A DNA stretch of 60,709 nucleotides from CAZLAK01 sp964557545 (GTDB lineage Bacteria > Bacillota > Desulfotomaculia > Desulfotomaculales > Pelotomaculaceae). The first letter of the stretch is position 1. Each line of letters opens with the position of its first letter. Positions 50,432 through 59,914 of the stretch are shown here, one piece after another. Location of the stretch: positions 1 to 60,709 of the forward strand of contig CAZLAK010000009.1 of assembly GCA_964557545.1 (NCBI GenBank), given 5' to 3'. The position numbers were made by a program, and so were the translations under genes. The notes beneath the pieces were generated by a model, which saw only the letters and a list, made by a program, of their open reading frames with translations, searched no databases and had not been told where the DNA came from.

Positions 50432-51060
50432 TTGAATAAAGTACCCTAGCAAGGTGAATTAAGTGACGCAGTATCCTAGTCAGCCGCACCCTTTTTGAAG
50501 ACGGGCCTAAAAATCCGTCGAGGGCACATCGATGAAGTTCCTGGTGCTGGCATTCGACGCCCAGTCGGGGGCTGGTACTGGGAGTTAAGGTTGTGGGGCG
50601 ACCTGCAAGGGCATGCAGGCGTTGACCCCGCTTCCGCGGAGACCCAAGTGCGTGGGCAGCCGCTTCAACCGGTTTTAACAACTGAGGCGGTCAACTATGG
50701 CTTGGGAATGAACCTGCATGTGGTGATGAGCTGCGTGCAGTGTAGCCTGCCTTGAGTGGCAGGGGTGGATTTCATTTTTGCAAGCCGGCCGTGCATGGGC
50801 CCGTGGACGGCCGGGTTGTCGAATGAAACCCCTGCTGCAAAAGAGGCTAGAAAAGGGGAGGCTGTAGAGGAAAACTCCTAGGCTGTCCGGTGTTGCCGGA
50901 GCAGGCCGGGGATTGCAGTGTGGACTGAGTGGTAATCTAGCCCTGGAGCGGCGACGACCAGAGGAGGCTTTAAAGGGGAACCGCCGGACTGGCGACAGAC
51001 GGTAGCCGACTGGGAAAACCTGCTAGACCTAAGCCACAATATTTACCCGGTCTGCTGTCA
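50432..51060 (+). ncRNA. ole: OLE RNA (ornate, large, extremophilic)
   Basis: About 630 non-coding bases lie between ispA and a four-helix membrane protein gene, the exact place OLE RNA has in other Firmicutes. The sequence is GC-rich and highly structured. Examples are the nested stems GCAGGGG/CCCCTGC (around 50760 and 50833) with inner TTTCATT/AATGAAA, CCGGCCGT/ACGGCCGG, and a closing 3' stem of GACAGAC (50994) with GGTCTGcTGTC (51049). Known OLE RNAs are about 600 bases, bind OapA at the membrane and support stress tolerance. Ends are approximate: the 5' end is from the promoter and the 3' end from the last stem. The short frames inside are not genes. Confidence 0.88.
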
Positions 51061-51167
51061 CTTATTCACTAGCTTTAAAATGCTCTAATAATTTCCAGGA
51101 TTTGTCTTTAGGGCTGCGGCGTTTAAAAGCGCTTTTGCAGCCTCATTTTGCATGGGGTGGCATTTCT

Positions 51168-51764
51168 TTGGCTAACCATAAATCTACTGTATCCGGCCGT
51201 TATATTTTAACGGTGGGGATTAGTTCTTTTTTTCTGGCTATAATTTTCACTTTTTTTTCGGAAACCTTTGCTTCCAAGCTAAACAGCCTTATTCTTTCTT
51301 TAATTTTTCTGTTAATAATTTTACTCATAAATGTTTTGTCTGATTTGCTGGGTACAGCAGTCACGGCCGCTTCTGACGCGCCTTTAAACGCCAAGGCGGC
51401 TAAGAGAGTGCGGGGAGCGTCTCACGGGCTCCAGCTGGTAAGAAACGCCGATAAAGTGGCTAACTTGGCTAACGATGTAGTCGGGGATATTGCCACTACA
51501 GTGAGCGGAGCTCTGGGCATCTCTATTGCTCTGCAAATCATGTCGCTCGGCAAAAATATAAGCCAGTTTTGGTTAAATGTATTAATCACTGCTTTTATAG
51601 CGGCTATAATTGTTTGCAGCAAAGCATTTGCCAAAAAAATTGCTTTAACCCGACCGGAAGAAGTAGTTTTTTTTGCCGGCCGCATTTTGGCCAAGGTAGA
51701 GGACCTTACGGGGATTAACCCTTTCCCTAAAAAGCGCGGTTCGACAAGGGCCAGGAAGGACTGA
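51168..51764 (+). CDS. oapA: OLE-associated protein OapA
   Basis: The protein has 198 residues from TTG 51168, eight bases after GGGGTGG; the frame is open from 51102. About four membrane helices (residues of about 12-30, 41-62, a third in the SGALGISIALQIMSLG part and a fourth at FWLNVLITAFIAAIIV) surround an Arg/Lys- and Asp-containing loop (KRVRGASHGLQLVRNADKVANLANDVVGD). OapA binds OLE RNA and takes it to the membrane. Immediate position after the RNA and before dxs supports the name. Confidence 0.85.
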   Translation: MANHKSTVSGRYILTVGISSFFLAIIFTFFSETFASKLNSLILSLIFLLIILLINVLSDLLGTAVTAASDAPLNAKAAKRVRGASHGLQLVRNADKVANLANDVVGDIATTVSGALGISIALQIMSLGKNISQFWLNVLITAFIAAIIVCSKAFAKKIALTRPEEVVFFAGRILAKVEDLTGINPFPKKRGSTRARKD

Positions 51765-51772
51765 TAGAGCGG

Positions 51773-53680
51773 ATGGGTTCATTGCTGCAGAAAGTTAACA
51801 GCCCGCAGGATTTGCGTTCTTTGGAGTTTTCCGAGCTCGAGGCGTTAGCCGGTGAAATTCGCAGAAAAATAGTAGAAACTGTTTCCAGGACAGGGGGGCA
51901 CCTGGCTCCCAACCTGGGAGTTGTGGAACTGACAATAGCGCTGCACAGGGTTTTTAATTCGCCTGCAGATAAGATTATCTGGGATGTCGGGCACCAGTGT
52001 TATGTTCACAAGCTCCTCACCGGCCGGCGGGAAAGATTCGACACCCTGCGGCAGCTGGGAGGAATAAGCGGTTTCCCCCTGCCCAGCGAGAGCCCGTACG
52101 ATGCATTTGGAACCGGTCACAGCAGCACATCTATATCGGCAGCTCTGGGAATGGCAGCAGCCCGAGATTTAAAGGGCGAAAAGTATTACGTGGTGGCAGT
52201 AATTGGTGACGGGGCCATGACCGGGGGTATGGCTTTTGAGGCACTAAACCACGCAGGGCACTTAAAGAAAGACCTCATTGTAGTTTTAAACGACAATGAG
52301 ATGTCCATAGCTCAGAATGTAGGGGCTATGTCCGGCTATTTAACCAGGCTGAGGACAGACCCGGTGTATTCCAGGGGAAAAGAAGAAATTGAACAGCTTT
52401 TGCGTAAGATACCTATCGGCTCTGCCTTGTTGAGAATAGGTGAGAAGCTCAAAGACAGTTTAAAATACCTTATAGTACCGGGTATGATTTTTGAGGAGCT
52501 GGGATTTACTTACCTTGGACCGGTTGACGGGCACGATATTAAGGCTCTTTGCACTGTTTTTAACCAGGCAAAATTATTAAAAGGGCCAATCCTCATCCAC
52601 GTTCTCACTAAAAAAGGCAAAGGTTATGCTCCGGCAGAAAAGAATCCCGACAGGTTCCACGGAACAGGTGCTTTTGATGTTCAAACCGGAAAACCGTTAA
52701 AAGAAACCAGCGTGCCTACTTATACCGAAGTATTCGGCAACACGCTGGTAAAGCTGGCTTCTTTAGATAAAAGGCTGGTTGCTGTTACCGCAGCTATGAC
52801 GGGAGGAACGGGGCTCGAGAATTTTGCGCGGCTTTACCCGGACAGGTTTTTTGATGTAGGGATAGCCGAACAGCATGCGGTTACAATGGCGGCCGGCATG
52901 GCAAAAGCAGGCCTTAAGCCGGTGGTGGCCATATATTCAACTTTCCTGCAGCGCGCTTATGACCAAATCATCCACGATGTCTGCCTGCAAAACCTGCCGG
53001 TAACATTTGCCATTGACAGGGCGGGCATTGTGGGGGAAGACGGGGCCACTCATCACGGGCTTTTTGACCTTTCTTTTTTAAGATCTATACCCAATATGGT
53101 GGTTATGGCGCCTAAAGACGAAAATGAGCTGCAGCACATGCTGGCAACGGCCTGTTTTTACGAAGGACCTGCGGCGGTGCGCTACCCGCGGGGAAGTGGT
53201 GTGGGATGCGGACTCGATGCGGATATTAGAGAGTTGCCCGTGGGCAAGGCGCAGGTTTTGCGCGACGGGCAGGATGTCTTGCTCTTGGCCGTTGGCAATA
53301 CGGTTGGTCTGGCCGAAGCAGCAGCGGAAGAACTTTCCGGTTTTGGTATCGGTGCGGCAGTTATCAATGCCAGGTTTATAAAGCCCCTGGACGAAGAATG
53401 TATTGTAAGCTATGCAGAGCGTACGGGCAGGGTAATTACGATTGAAGAAAACGTTTTGCACGGCGGTTTTGGAAGCGCAGTATTAGAGCTTTTGGCCGCC
53501 AGGGGTTTGAGCGGGATAAAAGTCTACTGCCTGGGAGTTCCCGATATATTTGTAGAACACGGCAAGCCGGGACAACTGCGGGAAAAATTAAAGCTTACTG
53601 TTGAAAATGTAGTGGAACTGGTTTTAGGGAAGGCAGGGGGCAAAAAACGCATTAGAAAGCTAAAAGTAGCTTATGAATAA
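51773..53680 (+). CDS. dxs: 1-deoxy-D-xylulose-5-phosphate synthase
   Basis: The protein has 635 residues with an ATG start. It makes DXP from pyruvate and glyceraldehyde 3-phosphate, first step of the MEP isoprenoid pathway, and so feeds IspA. TPP domain GDGAMTGGMAFEALNHAG...LNDN, GTGHSSTSISAALGMA and the transketolase central part DVGIAEQHAVTMAAGMA are complete; full family length. Confidence 0.97.
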   Translation: MGSLLQKVNSPQDLRSLEFSELEALAGEIRRKIVETVSRTGGHLAPNLGVVELTIALHRVFNSPADKIIWDVGHQCYVHKLLTGRRERFDTLRQLGGISGFPLPSESPYDAFGTGHSSTSISAALGMAAARDLKGEKYYVVAVIGDGAMTGGMAFEALNHAGHLKKDLIVVLNDNEMSIAQNVGAMSGYLTRLRTDPVYSRGKEEIEQLLRKIPIGSALLRIGEKLKDSLKYLIVPGMIFEELGFTYLGPVDGHDIKALCTVFNQAKLLKGPILIHVLTKKGKGYAPAEKNPDRFHGTGAFDVQTGKPLKETSVPTYTEVFGNTLVKLASLDKRLVAVTAAMTGGTGLENFARLYPDRFFDVGIAEQHAVTMAAGMAKAGLKPVVAIYSTFLQRAYDQIIHDVCLQNLPVTFAIDRAGIVGEDGATHHGLFDLSFLRSIPNMVVMAPKDENELQHMLATACFYEGPAAVRYPRGSGVGCGLDADIRELPVGKAQVLRDGQDVLLLAVGNTVGLAEAAAEELSGFGIGAAVINARFIKPLDEECIVSYAERTGRVITIEENVLHGGFGSAVLELLAARGLSGIKVYCLGVPDIFVEHGKPGQLREKLKLTVENVVELVLGKAGGKKRIRKLKVAYE

Positions 53681-53698
53681 AGCCGGGGGTTATCATTT

Positions 53699-54517
53699 TT
53701 GGAGAAAAACAAAAAAAGGCTGGATGTTCTGCTGGTGGACGAAGGTTACTGTCCAAGCAGGGAGAAAGCGAGAGCAGCAGTAATGGCTGGACTCGTTTAC
53801 GTCAACGGAGAAAAAATTACCAAACCCGGGCAAACGGTCGCGCCAGGATCTAATTTAGAAGTAAAGGGCAGTCCTTGCCCTTATGTCAGCCGCGGGGGCT
53901 TAAAGTTAGAAAAAGCTATTCTGTCGTTCGGTATCGACATGAAAGACAAGGTGGTAATAGATGTAGGCGCTTCTACCGGCGGCTTTACTGATTGTGCTCT
54001 AAAGTTTGGAGCAAAGCTAGTTTATGCGGTTGATGTAGGTTACGGACAGCTGGCCTGGAGTTTGAGGTGTGATGAGCGCGTGGTCGTTTTGGAGCGTACC
54101 AACATCCGCTATTTAGAGAGCGGTATGTTGGCAGAAACGCCCGGCGTGGCATTAATAGATGTGTCTTTCATTTCGCTTTATAAAGTTTTGCCTAAAGTAA
54201 ACGAGCTCACTTCTGCGCGTGCCGAAATAATCGCCCTCGTCAAGCCGCAGTTTGAGGCCGGAAGGGAAAAGGTGGGGAAAAAGGGGGTAGTTAAAGATAA
54301 AAGCGTTCACCGAGAAATTTTAAAGGGAATATTGTCTTTTGCTGCTAACCTCGGCTGGGATATAGCAGGGCTGGATTACTCGCCGGTTACCGGCCCTCAA
54401 GGCAATATTGAATATCTTGCCTACTGGAAAAAGGGGTTAAAAGATGAGATGGCTACTTTATGCCCCAATGTATATTTTGTGGTGGAAGAAGCACATGCAA
54501 AATTAAAAATTAGTTAA
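53699..54517 (+). CDS. tlyA: TlyA family rRNA 2'-O-methyltransferase
   Basis: The protein has 272 residues, TTG start after AGCCGGGGG. An S4 RNA-binding domain (RLDVLLVDEGYCPSREKARA, VYVNGEKITKPGQTV) precedes an FtsJ-type methyltransferase domain with VIDVGASTGGFTDCALKFGA and VDVGYGQLAW. TlyA methylates rRNA (16S and, in some, 23S) with SAM. Standard position after dxs. Confidence 0.94.
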   Translation: MEKNKKRLDVLLVDEGYCPSREKARAAVMAGLVYVNGEKITKPGQTVAPGSNLEVKGSPCPYVSRGGLKLEKAILSFGIDMKDKVVIDVGASTGGFTDCALKFGAKLVYAVDVGYGQLAWSLRCDERVVVLERTNIRYLESGMLAETPGVALIDVSFISLYKVLPKVNELTSARAEIIALVKPQFEAGREKVGKKGVVKDKSVHREILKGILSFAANLGWDIAGLDYSPVTGPQGNIEYLAYWKKGLKDEMATLCPNVYFVVEEAHAKLKIS

Positions 54518-54563
54518 AAGTCAAAAAATTTATTTTAGCGGTGCAGCCGGGGAGGTTAATTTT

Positions 54564-55424
54564 TTGAAAGTATTTGGTCTTGTAGTAAATCTAGAAAAAA
54601 AAGGTGTAAGAGAACTGGTCACCCAGGTTGCTGCCTGGCTTTTGGAAAGGCAGTGTGAAATACTGATCGGTCAAGAGACGGCATCTGCCTTAGGAATGGA
54701 AAGATGGGCTGTAAAGCCAGAAGAACTGGTTGCCCGAGCCCACTGTATGGTGGTTTTCGGAGGAGACGGGACGCTTTTAAGAACGGCGCGAAAAGTAGCT
54801 GCTTTTAGTACACCCATAATAGGCATAAATTTGGGCCATCTAGGATTTCTCACTGAGATAGACGTTCCCGATGTCTTTCCTGCTTTAGATAAGCTCTTGC
54901 AGGGCCAATATTGCATTGAGGAGCGTTTAATGCTCGAGGCAAGTATATACCGGCAAGGAGAAGAAATTGAGCGTCTGGTCTGTCTAAATGACGCGGTTAT
55001 TTCCAAAGGTTCCTTTGCGAGAATTGTCAGGCTGGAAACATATGTTGATGATGAGTACATAAACACTTACAATGCTGACGGCTTAATTGTTTCTAGTCCT
55101 ACCGGCTCTACCGCCTATTCACTATCCGCCGGCGGCCCGCTGGTAGTTCCCAATGTGGAGGTAATGCTGGTCACCCCGATTTGCCCTCACTCGCTGTGGG
55201 CAAGACCGCTGGTTATTTCTCCACAGAGTACGGTTAAAGTTTTAATGAGCTCTGATAAGGGCGAGTACATGCTCACAATGGACGGCCAGCAGGGCTTTGC
55301 TCTAAAACCAAGGGACTGGGTAGCGGTGAGGCGCGCTCCCAGGCGGGCAAGGCTTATCCGCCTAAAAGGGAGGAGCTTTTTTGAAGTTTTGAGGAAAAAA
55401 TTAGGAGAAGAGGGAGTATATTAA
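54564..55424 (+). CDS. nadK: NAD kinase
   Basis: The protein has 286 residues, TTG start after GGGGAGG. It phosphorylates NAD to NADP. The GGDGTLLRTAR motif at about 70-80, LGHLGFLTEID and NADGLIVSSPTGSTAYSLSAGGP are all typical. Full length. Ends two bases before the next gene. Confidence 0.96.
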   Translation: MKVFGLVVNLEKKGVRELVTQVAAWLLERQCEILIGQETASALGMERWAVKPEELVARAHCMVVFGGDGTLLRTARKVAAFSTPIIGINLGHLGFLTEIDVPDVFPALDKLLQGQYCIEERLMLEASIYRQGEEIERLVCLNDAVISKGSFARIVRLETYVDDEYINTYNADGLIVSSPTGSTAYSLSAGGPLVVPNVEVMLVTPICPHSLWARPLVISPQSTVKVLMSSDKGEYMLTMDGQQGFALKPRDWVAVRRAPRRARLIRLKGRSFFEVLRKKLGEEGVY

Positions 55425-55425
55425 A

Positions 55426-56040
55426 ATGCATAGGGGTCTGGGCAGTGCTGTGCATATTGCTCATCTCATTATTTCAGAAGCAGTGAAAGAGGGCGGCTGT
55501 GCTGTCGATGCAACCTGCGGCAACGGGCACGATACTCTTTTTTTAGCCCGGCTGGTGGGAACTGGCGGTAAGGTTTATGCTTTTGATATTCAGGAAAAGG
55601 CAATTTGTGCTACGCGCACACTTTTAGAAAAAGAGGGCTTGGCACAAAGAGTCCAGCTGTATCAAACAGGGCATGAGAATATGGATAAGATTGTTAATAC
55701 GCCTGTAGATGCAGTTATATTTAACCTGGGTTACCTTCCCGGCGGCGACCACACGATCATTACCAGACCAGAGAGCACATTGGAGTCAATGCGGGCGGCC
55801 TTGAAGATCTTGCGCCCGGGAGGAAGGCTGGTGGTAGTTGCCTATACCGGGCACCCGGGTGGAAAGGAGGAGTGTGCTATAATCGAAGAGGAGGTAGCGT
55901 GCTTGGACAGCCGTATTTTCCGGGCTGTAGAAGTATCTTTTTTAAACCGGGGAACGACGGCGCCCAAGGTGATCGCTGTGGAAAAGGCAGGTGCTCTTAG
56001 TGAAACAATGGAGGCAGAAGAAAATCTTGGAAATAATTAA
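55426..56040 (+). CDS. mnmM: MnmM/YtqB-type class I methyltransferase
   Basis: The protein has 204 residues with an ATG start. VDATCGNGHDTLFLARLVG is the SAM-binding motif I, and FNLGYLPGGDHTIITRPEST is the family's catalytic region. Relatives (YtqB) methylate the wobble uridine side chain nm5s2U of tRNA. The gene overlaps argR by about 40 bp. Confidence 0.88.
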   Translation: MHRGLGSAVHIAHLIISEAVKEGGCAVDATCGNGHDTLFLARLVGTGGKVYAFDIQEKAICATRTLLEKEGLAQRVQLYQTGHENMDKIVNTPVDAVIFNLGYLPGGDHTIITRPESTLESMRAALKILRPGGRLVVVAYTGHPGGKEECAIIEEEVACLDSRIFRAVEVSFLNRGTTAPKVIAVEKAGALSETMEAEENLGNN

Positions 56041-56473
56041 AAGGGAGAAAGTAGAAACTCAAGAAGAACTGGCTGCCGCCTTAAAGAGGGACGGTATAAA
56101 CGTTACTCAGGCCACTATATCCAGAGATATAAAGGAGCTCGGCTTAATAAAAGTGCCGGGAGATAACAACGCTTTTCGCTACACCATCCCCAATGAGACG
56201 AACTTTGCCGCCCGCAGCCATGAACGGTTAAAGAGGGTTTTTTGTGATTATGTGGTAGGGATAGATTACAGCGAAAACTTAATTGTTATTAAGACTTACC
56301 CCGGCGGTGCTCAGACTGTAGCCTCAGCTATAGATCAGGCGGGCTGGAGTGAAATAATAGGCACCGTAGGTGGGGACGATACAATTTTAGTAGTTGTGAA
56401 ACCCAAAAATGCTGTCAGTGCGGTAATGGACAGGTTGGAAAGGCTGTGCGGCTCTCTAGGGGTTGAAGAATAA
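56000..56473 (+). CDS. argR: Arginine repressor ArgR/AhrC
   Basis: The protein has 157 residues from GTG 56000 (a GTG at 55991 is also open). A winged helix (TQEELAAALKRDGINVTQATISRDIKELGLIKV) is joined to the hexamer/arginine-binding domain (IDQAGWSEIIGTVGGDDTILVVV). It senses arginine. Its position between a methyltransferase gene and recN is standard for spore-formers. It overlaps recN by one base. Confidence 0.96.
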   Translation: MKQWRQKKILEIIKREKVETQEELAAALKRDGINVTQATISRDIKELGLIKVPGDNNAFRYTIPNETNFAARSHERLKRVFCDYVVGIDYSENLIVIKTYPGGAQTVASAIDQAGWSEIIGTVGGDDTILVVVKPKNAVSAVMDRLERLCGSLGVEE

Positions 56474-58191
56474 TGCTGGTTAGCCTGTACATTAAAGATT
56501 TTGGTATAGTAGATGAAATGCAAGTGGACTTCAAACCCGGATTTAACGTTTTAACTGGTGAAACCGGAGCGGGGAAGTCCATTATTATTGGGGCTATCCA
56601 AGCCGCTTGCGGAGGGCGCGCCCGGTCTGATCAAGTGCGTGCAGGTTCAGAAAAGGCAGTGCTGGAGGCGGTCTTTGACCTGAGTGCGGCCCCGTCTATT
56701 GGACAAATTTTAGAGGAGAACGGCCTGGACCTAGATATAAGTGAAGACGGGTTGCTCTTAATGACGAGAGAAATTAGTGCCGCGGGCAGGAGCCTTTGCC
56801 GGTTAAACGGCCGGCCGGTACCTTTGGGTCTTTATAGAACTGTCGGGAGGGGACTCGTTGACCTGCACGTCCAAAACGAGCAAAGCTCCCTTTTAGAGCG
56901 GGAAAGCCACGGCCGGCTTTTAGACCGCTTTGGCGGGCAGGAACTCCTGGCCAGTTACCATAAGGTCAGCACTTTTTATAAGCGCTGGAAGGAAGCCACT
57001 AAGAGGCTTGAAGAGCTTACAGGCAGCCCTCAAAAACGTTCAGAGCGGATTGAGCTTTTGAGATATCAGATAGCAGAAATTGAGAGTGCTCAAATTGCAG
57101 AAGGCGAAGAGGAGGAACTGGCTTCCGAAAAAGGGGTGCTGGTTTCGGCTGAAAAAATCAAGATCTTAGCGGAACGTGCCTTTTGCTTTTTGCGGGGCGG
57201 AGGTGAGGCAATTCCGGTTCTCGATACCCTGGCCGCAGCGGTTTCTTCCTTGAAGGGAATTGTTGCCATAGATGCTCGTCCTACGAATATATTGTCTACA
57301 GTAGAAGAAGCTTTTTACCTGCTGGAAGAAGCGGCAAGGGAATTAGGGTCTTACTGTGAGGGACTGGAGTTTTCGCCCCGAAGACTGGATGAAGTCGAAG
57401 AGAGGCTTTCGACAATAAAAATGCTTAAAAAAAAGTACGGTCAGAGTGTAGCGGAAATAAACCGGTTCAAAGAAGAGGCGAAAAAAGAGCTGGCATCCCT
57501 CCTAAGGGCAGAAGAAGAGGTTAACGCCATTCAAGGTGAAATTGGAGATTTGCTGGATAACTACCGTAAGGCTGCCCAAATATTAACTTCTTGCCGCAGG
57601 GAAGCTGCTGGGAGACTGGAAAGCGCAGTGGCCGGGGAACTCGCCTCCTTAGATATGAGCGGGGTTAAATTTAAAGTTGTCTTTACACCCGTGGACGGGC
57701 CCTCACCGCGCGGAGCGGAAGAGGTTGAATTTTTTATCTCGCCCAATCCCGGCGAACCCCTAAAGCCGCTTTCCCGGGTTGTTTCAGGGGGTGAAATGGC
57801 CAGGATTATGCTGGCCTTAAAGGTACTCCTGGCGGATATGGACGGGATACCAGTGATTGTCTTTGATGAAGTTGATACCGGGGTGGGCGGAGGAGCATTA
57901 AAAGCCATTGGTGAGAAAATGGCCCGTCTTGGGGAGCGCCGTCAGGTTATTTGTGTAACCCACTCGGCCCGGGTTGCAAGTTTTGCCCGTACTCATTACA
58001 AAATTGAAAAGGAGCTTTTAGAAAACCGTGCGGTAAGCAGGCTTAAGCTCTTAAACGAGCGTGAACGCCTCTTTGAACTGGCTAGGATGTTGGGCGGAAA
58101 AGAAGTGACCGACATTACGGTTAAACACGCCATGCAAATGTATAAATCGGCATCTGGTGAAAAGGACCGTAACAGTAATAATATTACTTAG
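56473..58191 (+). CDS. recN: DNA repair protein RecN
   Basis: The protein has 572 residues, ATG start overlapping the argR stop (TAATG). It is an SMC-like ATPase in double-strand break repair. Walker A GETGAGKSI at about 30-38, a central coiled coil, the signature VVSGGEMARIMLALK and Walker B VIVFDEVDTGVGG with ICVTHSARVAS are present. Full family length. Confidence 0.97.
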   Translation: MLVSLYIKDFGIVDEMQVDFKPGFNVLTGETGAGKSIIIGAIQAACGGRARSDQVRAGSEKAVLEAVFDLSAAPSIGQILEENGLDLDISEDGLLLMTREISAAGRSLCRLNGRPVPLGLYRTVGRGLVDLHVQNEQSSLLERESHGRLLDRFGGQELLASYHKVSTFYKRWKEATKRLEELTGSPQKRSERIELLRYQIAEIESAQIAEGEEEELASEKGVLVSAEKIKILAERAFCFLRGGGEAIPVLDTLAAAVSSLKGIVAIDARPTNILSTVEEAFYLLEEAARELGSYCEGLEFSPRRLDEVEERLSTIKMLKKKYGQSVAEINRFKEEAKKELASLLRAEEEVNAIQGEIGDLLDNYRKAAQILTSCRREAAGRLESAVAGELASLDMSGVKFKVVFTPVDGPSPRGAEEVEFFISPNPGEPLKPLSRVVSGGEMARIMLALKVLLADMDGIPVIVFDEVDTGVGGGALKAIGEKMARLGERRQVICVTHSARVASFARTHYKIEKELLENRAVSRLKLLNERERLFELARMLGGKEVTDITVKHAMQMYKSASGEKDRNSNNIT

Positions 58192-58252
58192 CTCTTTTGT
58201 AAATAAATACTTACTGTATGCATGTTATTGTACAAATTTAACAGTGATTTTT

Positions 58253-58280
58253 TGGGGGCAAGCGCCTCCATTTTGTTTTG
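58253..58280 (+). terminator. Terminator candidate after recN
   Basis: TGGGGGC at 58253-58259 pairs with GCCTCCA at 58264-58270 (one G-T pair) around an AAGC loop, followed by TTTTGTTTT. A modest intrinsic terminator. Confidence 0.65.
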
Positions 58281-58547
58281 CAACCGCTTATTATTAATTT
58301 ACTTAATAACTATCTAAATAATACATAAAATACAAAACTTTCTAAATCGAAATCAACGTTTAAAAACGGTGCTTTGGCAGTGTAAAACATATTTAGGCGT
58401 AATAATAGCCTAAAATAGGGGGAAATAATTAAAATAATCAAAATATATTTAGATATAATCATCTATCTTGTTATTTCTTTCTATATCTCAATATTTCTTT
58501 TTAGATTTGTTTTTAGGTGGGTGAGGCGGCGTTGGAGGGGCACCAAA
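58281..58547. other. AT-rich gap before spoIVB
   Basis: No gene is visible in this interval. It must contain the spoIVB promoter; in Bacillus that gene uses forespore sigma factors. I found no convincing sigma-F/G match by eye, only AT-rich words such as a TATAAT near 58455. Confidence 0.5.
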
Positions 58548-59690
58548 TTGAAGAAAAAATTACTCTGTATTTTGCTATCTGCTTCTTTTTTTCTGACAGC
58601 GTTATTTATCCCAGATTATCAAAATAAATTAATAACTTTACATGCATCACCAGCTTATGAAGGATGTTTTTTGCCAGCAGACAAGAGTTGTGTTGTTGAA
58701 AATAACCTTTTAACGGTTGTGCCTGGCGGACAGTCGATAGGTGTTTTGTTTAATGCTAGCGGTGTGCTGGTAGTGGGTTTTTCTCCTGTAGTCACTGAAA
58801 AAGGTATGAAGGTGTGTCCGGCTGCATCTGCCGGTATAAAACAAGGAGATATTATTCTAAAAATCAACGGTGAGGAAGTGAAGAACGAAAAGCGAGCGTG
58901 CGAGCTTATAATGAGAGCTGGTGAATTGGGCGGTACTGTGGTACTAGAAGTAAAAAGAGGAAAAGATATTTTACAGTTTGAAGTGCATCCGGTATTTTGC
59001 CGGGAAATGGCAGTATACAGGATTGGATTAATTATTAGAGATACAGTAGCGGGTGTGGGCACACTTACTTTTTACGACCCGTCAACCAGGATTTTTGGAG
59101 CATTGGGACATATGGTTACAGAATTAAATTCCTCTAGCCCCGCAGTATTAGAGGACGGCGTAATTGTAAAAGCCAGCGTAGAAGGTATTAACCCGGGTAA
59201 GCGCGGCAAACCGGGGGAAAAAGTAGGTGTTTTTGAGAATGGAATTAGCGGAAGTATAAAGGCAAACAGCAGGCTAGGTATTTTTGGTTACCTGCTGGAC
59301 ATTCCGGGAGATAGCCTTTTAAATCACCCGTTACCCGTAGCCAGCTTAGAAGAAATACATGAAGGGCCAGCAGAAATGCTTACCGTCTTAAAAGGTGACC
59401 GTGTAGAAAAGTTTGAAGTGGAAATAGTTAAAATTAATCCTAAGGCAAAAACTGATGGAAAAGGATTAGTTGTCAGGGTTACCGACCGCCGGTTGCTGGA
59501 AGAAACAGGGGGAATAGTTCAGGGAATGAGCGGCAGCCCCCTTGTTCAGGATGGCCGCTTAATAGGTGCCGTGACGCACGTTTTTGTGAACGATCCGTTA
59601 AGAGGGTATGGCGTTCCGGTTCAGTGGATGCTTGAAGAATATTACAGTATACGTTCTGTTGAGGGGCAGTCTTGGAAATTGGCCGGGTAG
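58548..59690 (+). CDS. spoIVB: SpoIVB serine peptidase
   Basis: The protein has 380 residues from TTG 58548, chosen because TGGAGGGG lies eight bases upstream; the frame is open from 58521. SpoIVB is secreted from the forespore and triggers pro-sigma-K processing. A membrane anchor/signal (residues 4-22), a PDZ domain at about 80-150 and the S55 peptidase domain with His near 188 (FGALGHM) and Ser near 328 (GMSGSP) are all visible. Confidence 0.95.
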   Translation: MKKKLLCILLSASFFLTALFIPDYQNKLITLHASPAYEGCFLPADKSCVVENNLLTVVPGGQSIGVLFNASGVLVVGFSPVVTEKGMKVCPAASAGIKQGDIILKINGEEVKNEKRACELIMRAGELGGTVVLEVKRGKDILQFEVHPVFCREMAVYRIGLIIRDTVAGVGTLTFYDPSTRIFGALGHMVTELNSSSPAVLEDGVIVKASVEGINPGKRGKPGEKVGVFENGISGSIKANSRLGIFGYLLDIPGDSLLNHPLPVASLEEIHEGPAEMLTVLKGDRVEKFEVEIVKINPKAKTDGKGLVVRVTDRRLLEETGGIVQGMSGSPLVQDGRLIGAVTHVFVNDPLRGYGVPVQWMLEEYYSIRSVEGQSWKLAG

Positions 59691-59825
59691 AAAGTACAAA
59701 AGATTCAATGGCATTTTTATAACTTTTTACAACACTTATATAAAACAGTTATATAAAAGATGCAGTTTTTTTATTGTTTATCGATTTTAATTTTTTTTTA
59801 ATAAATAAAAATTTCAATATGGACT

Positions 59826-59854
59826 GAAGGAGTTTTTTTAAACCCGTCGAATGT
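59826..59854 (+). promoter_or_regulatory. Sigma-H promoter with overlapping 0A-box-like site upstream of spo0A
   Basis: GAAGGAGTT at 59826-59834 matches the sigma-H -35 element at all but one base, and GTCGAATGT at 59846-59854 has the -10 core GAAT; the spacer is 11. CCGTCGAA at 59844-59851 resembles the Spo0A box TTGTCGAA at six of eight bases and overlaps the -10 element. Bacillus spo0A has a sigma-H promoter with Spo0A sites. Confidence 0.7.
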
Positions 59855-59914
59855 GAAGTTAAAAAGATATTTACAAAATATAGCAATTTAATTTCAGGAG
59901 GCGGGTTAAATTCT

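Noticed and set aside
50495..50755. An 86-codon open frame after ispA
   Set aside because: It lies inside the OLE RNA; its codons follow the structured RNA and there is no family resemblance.
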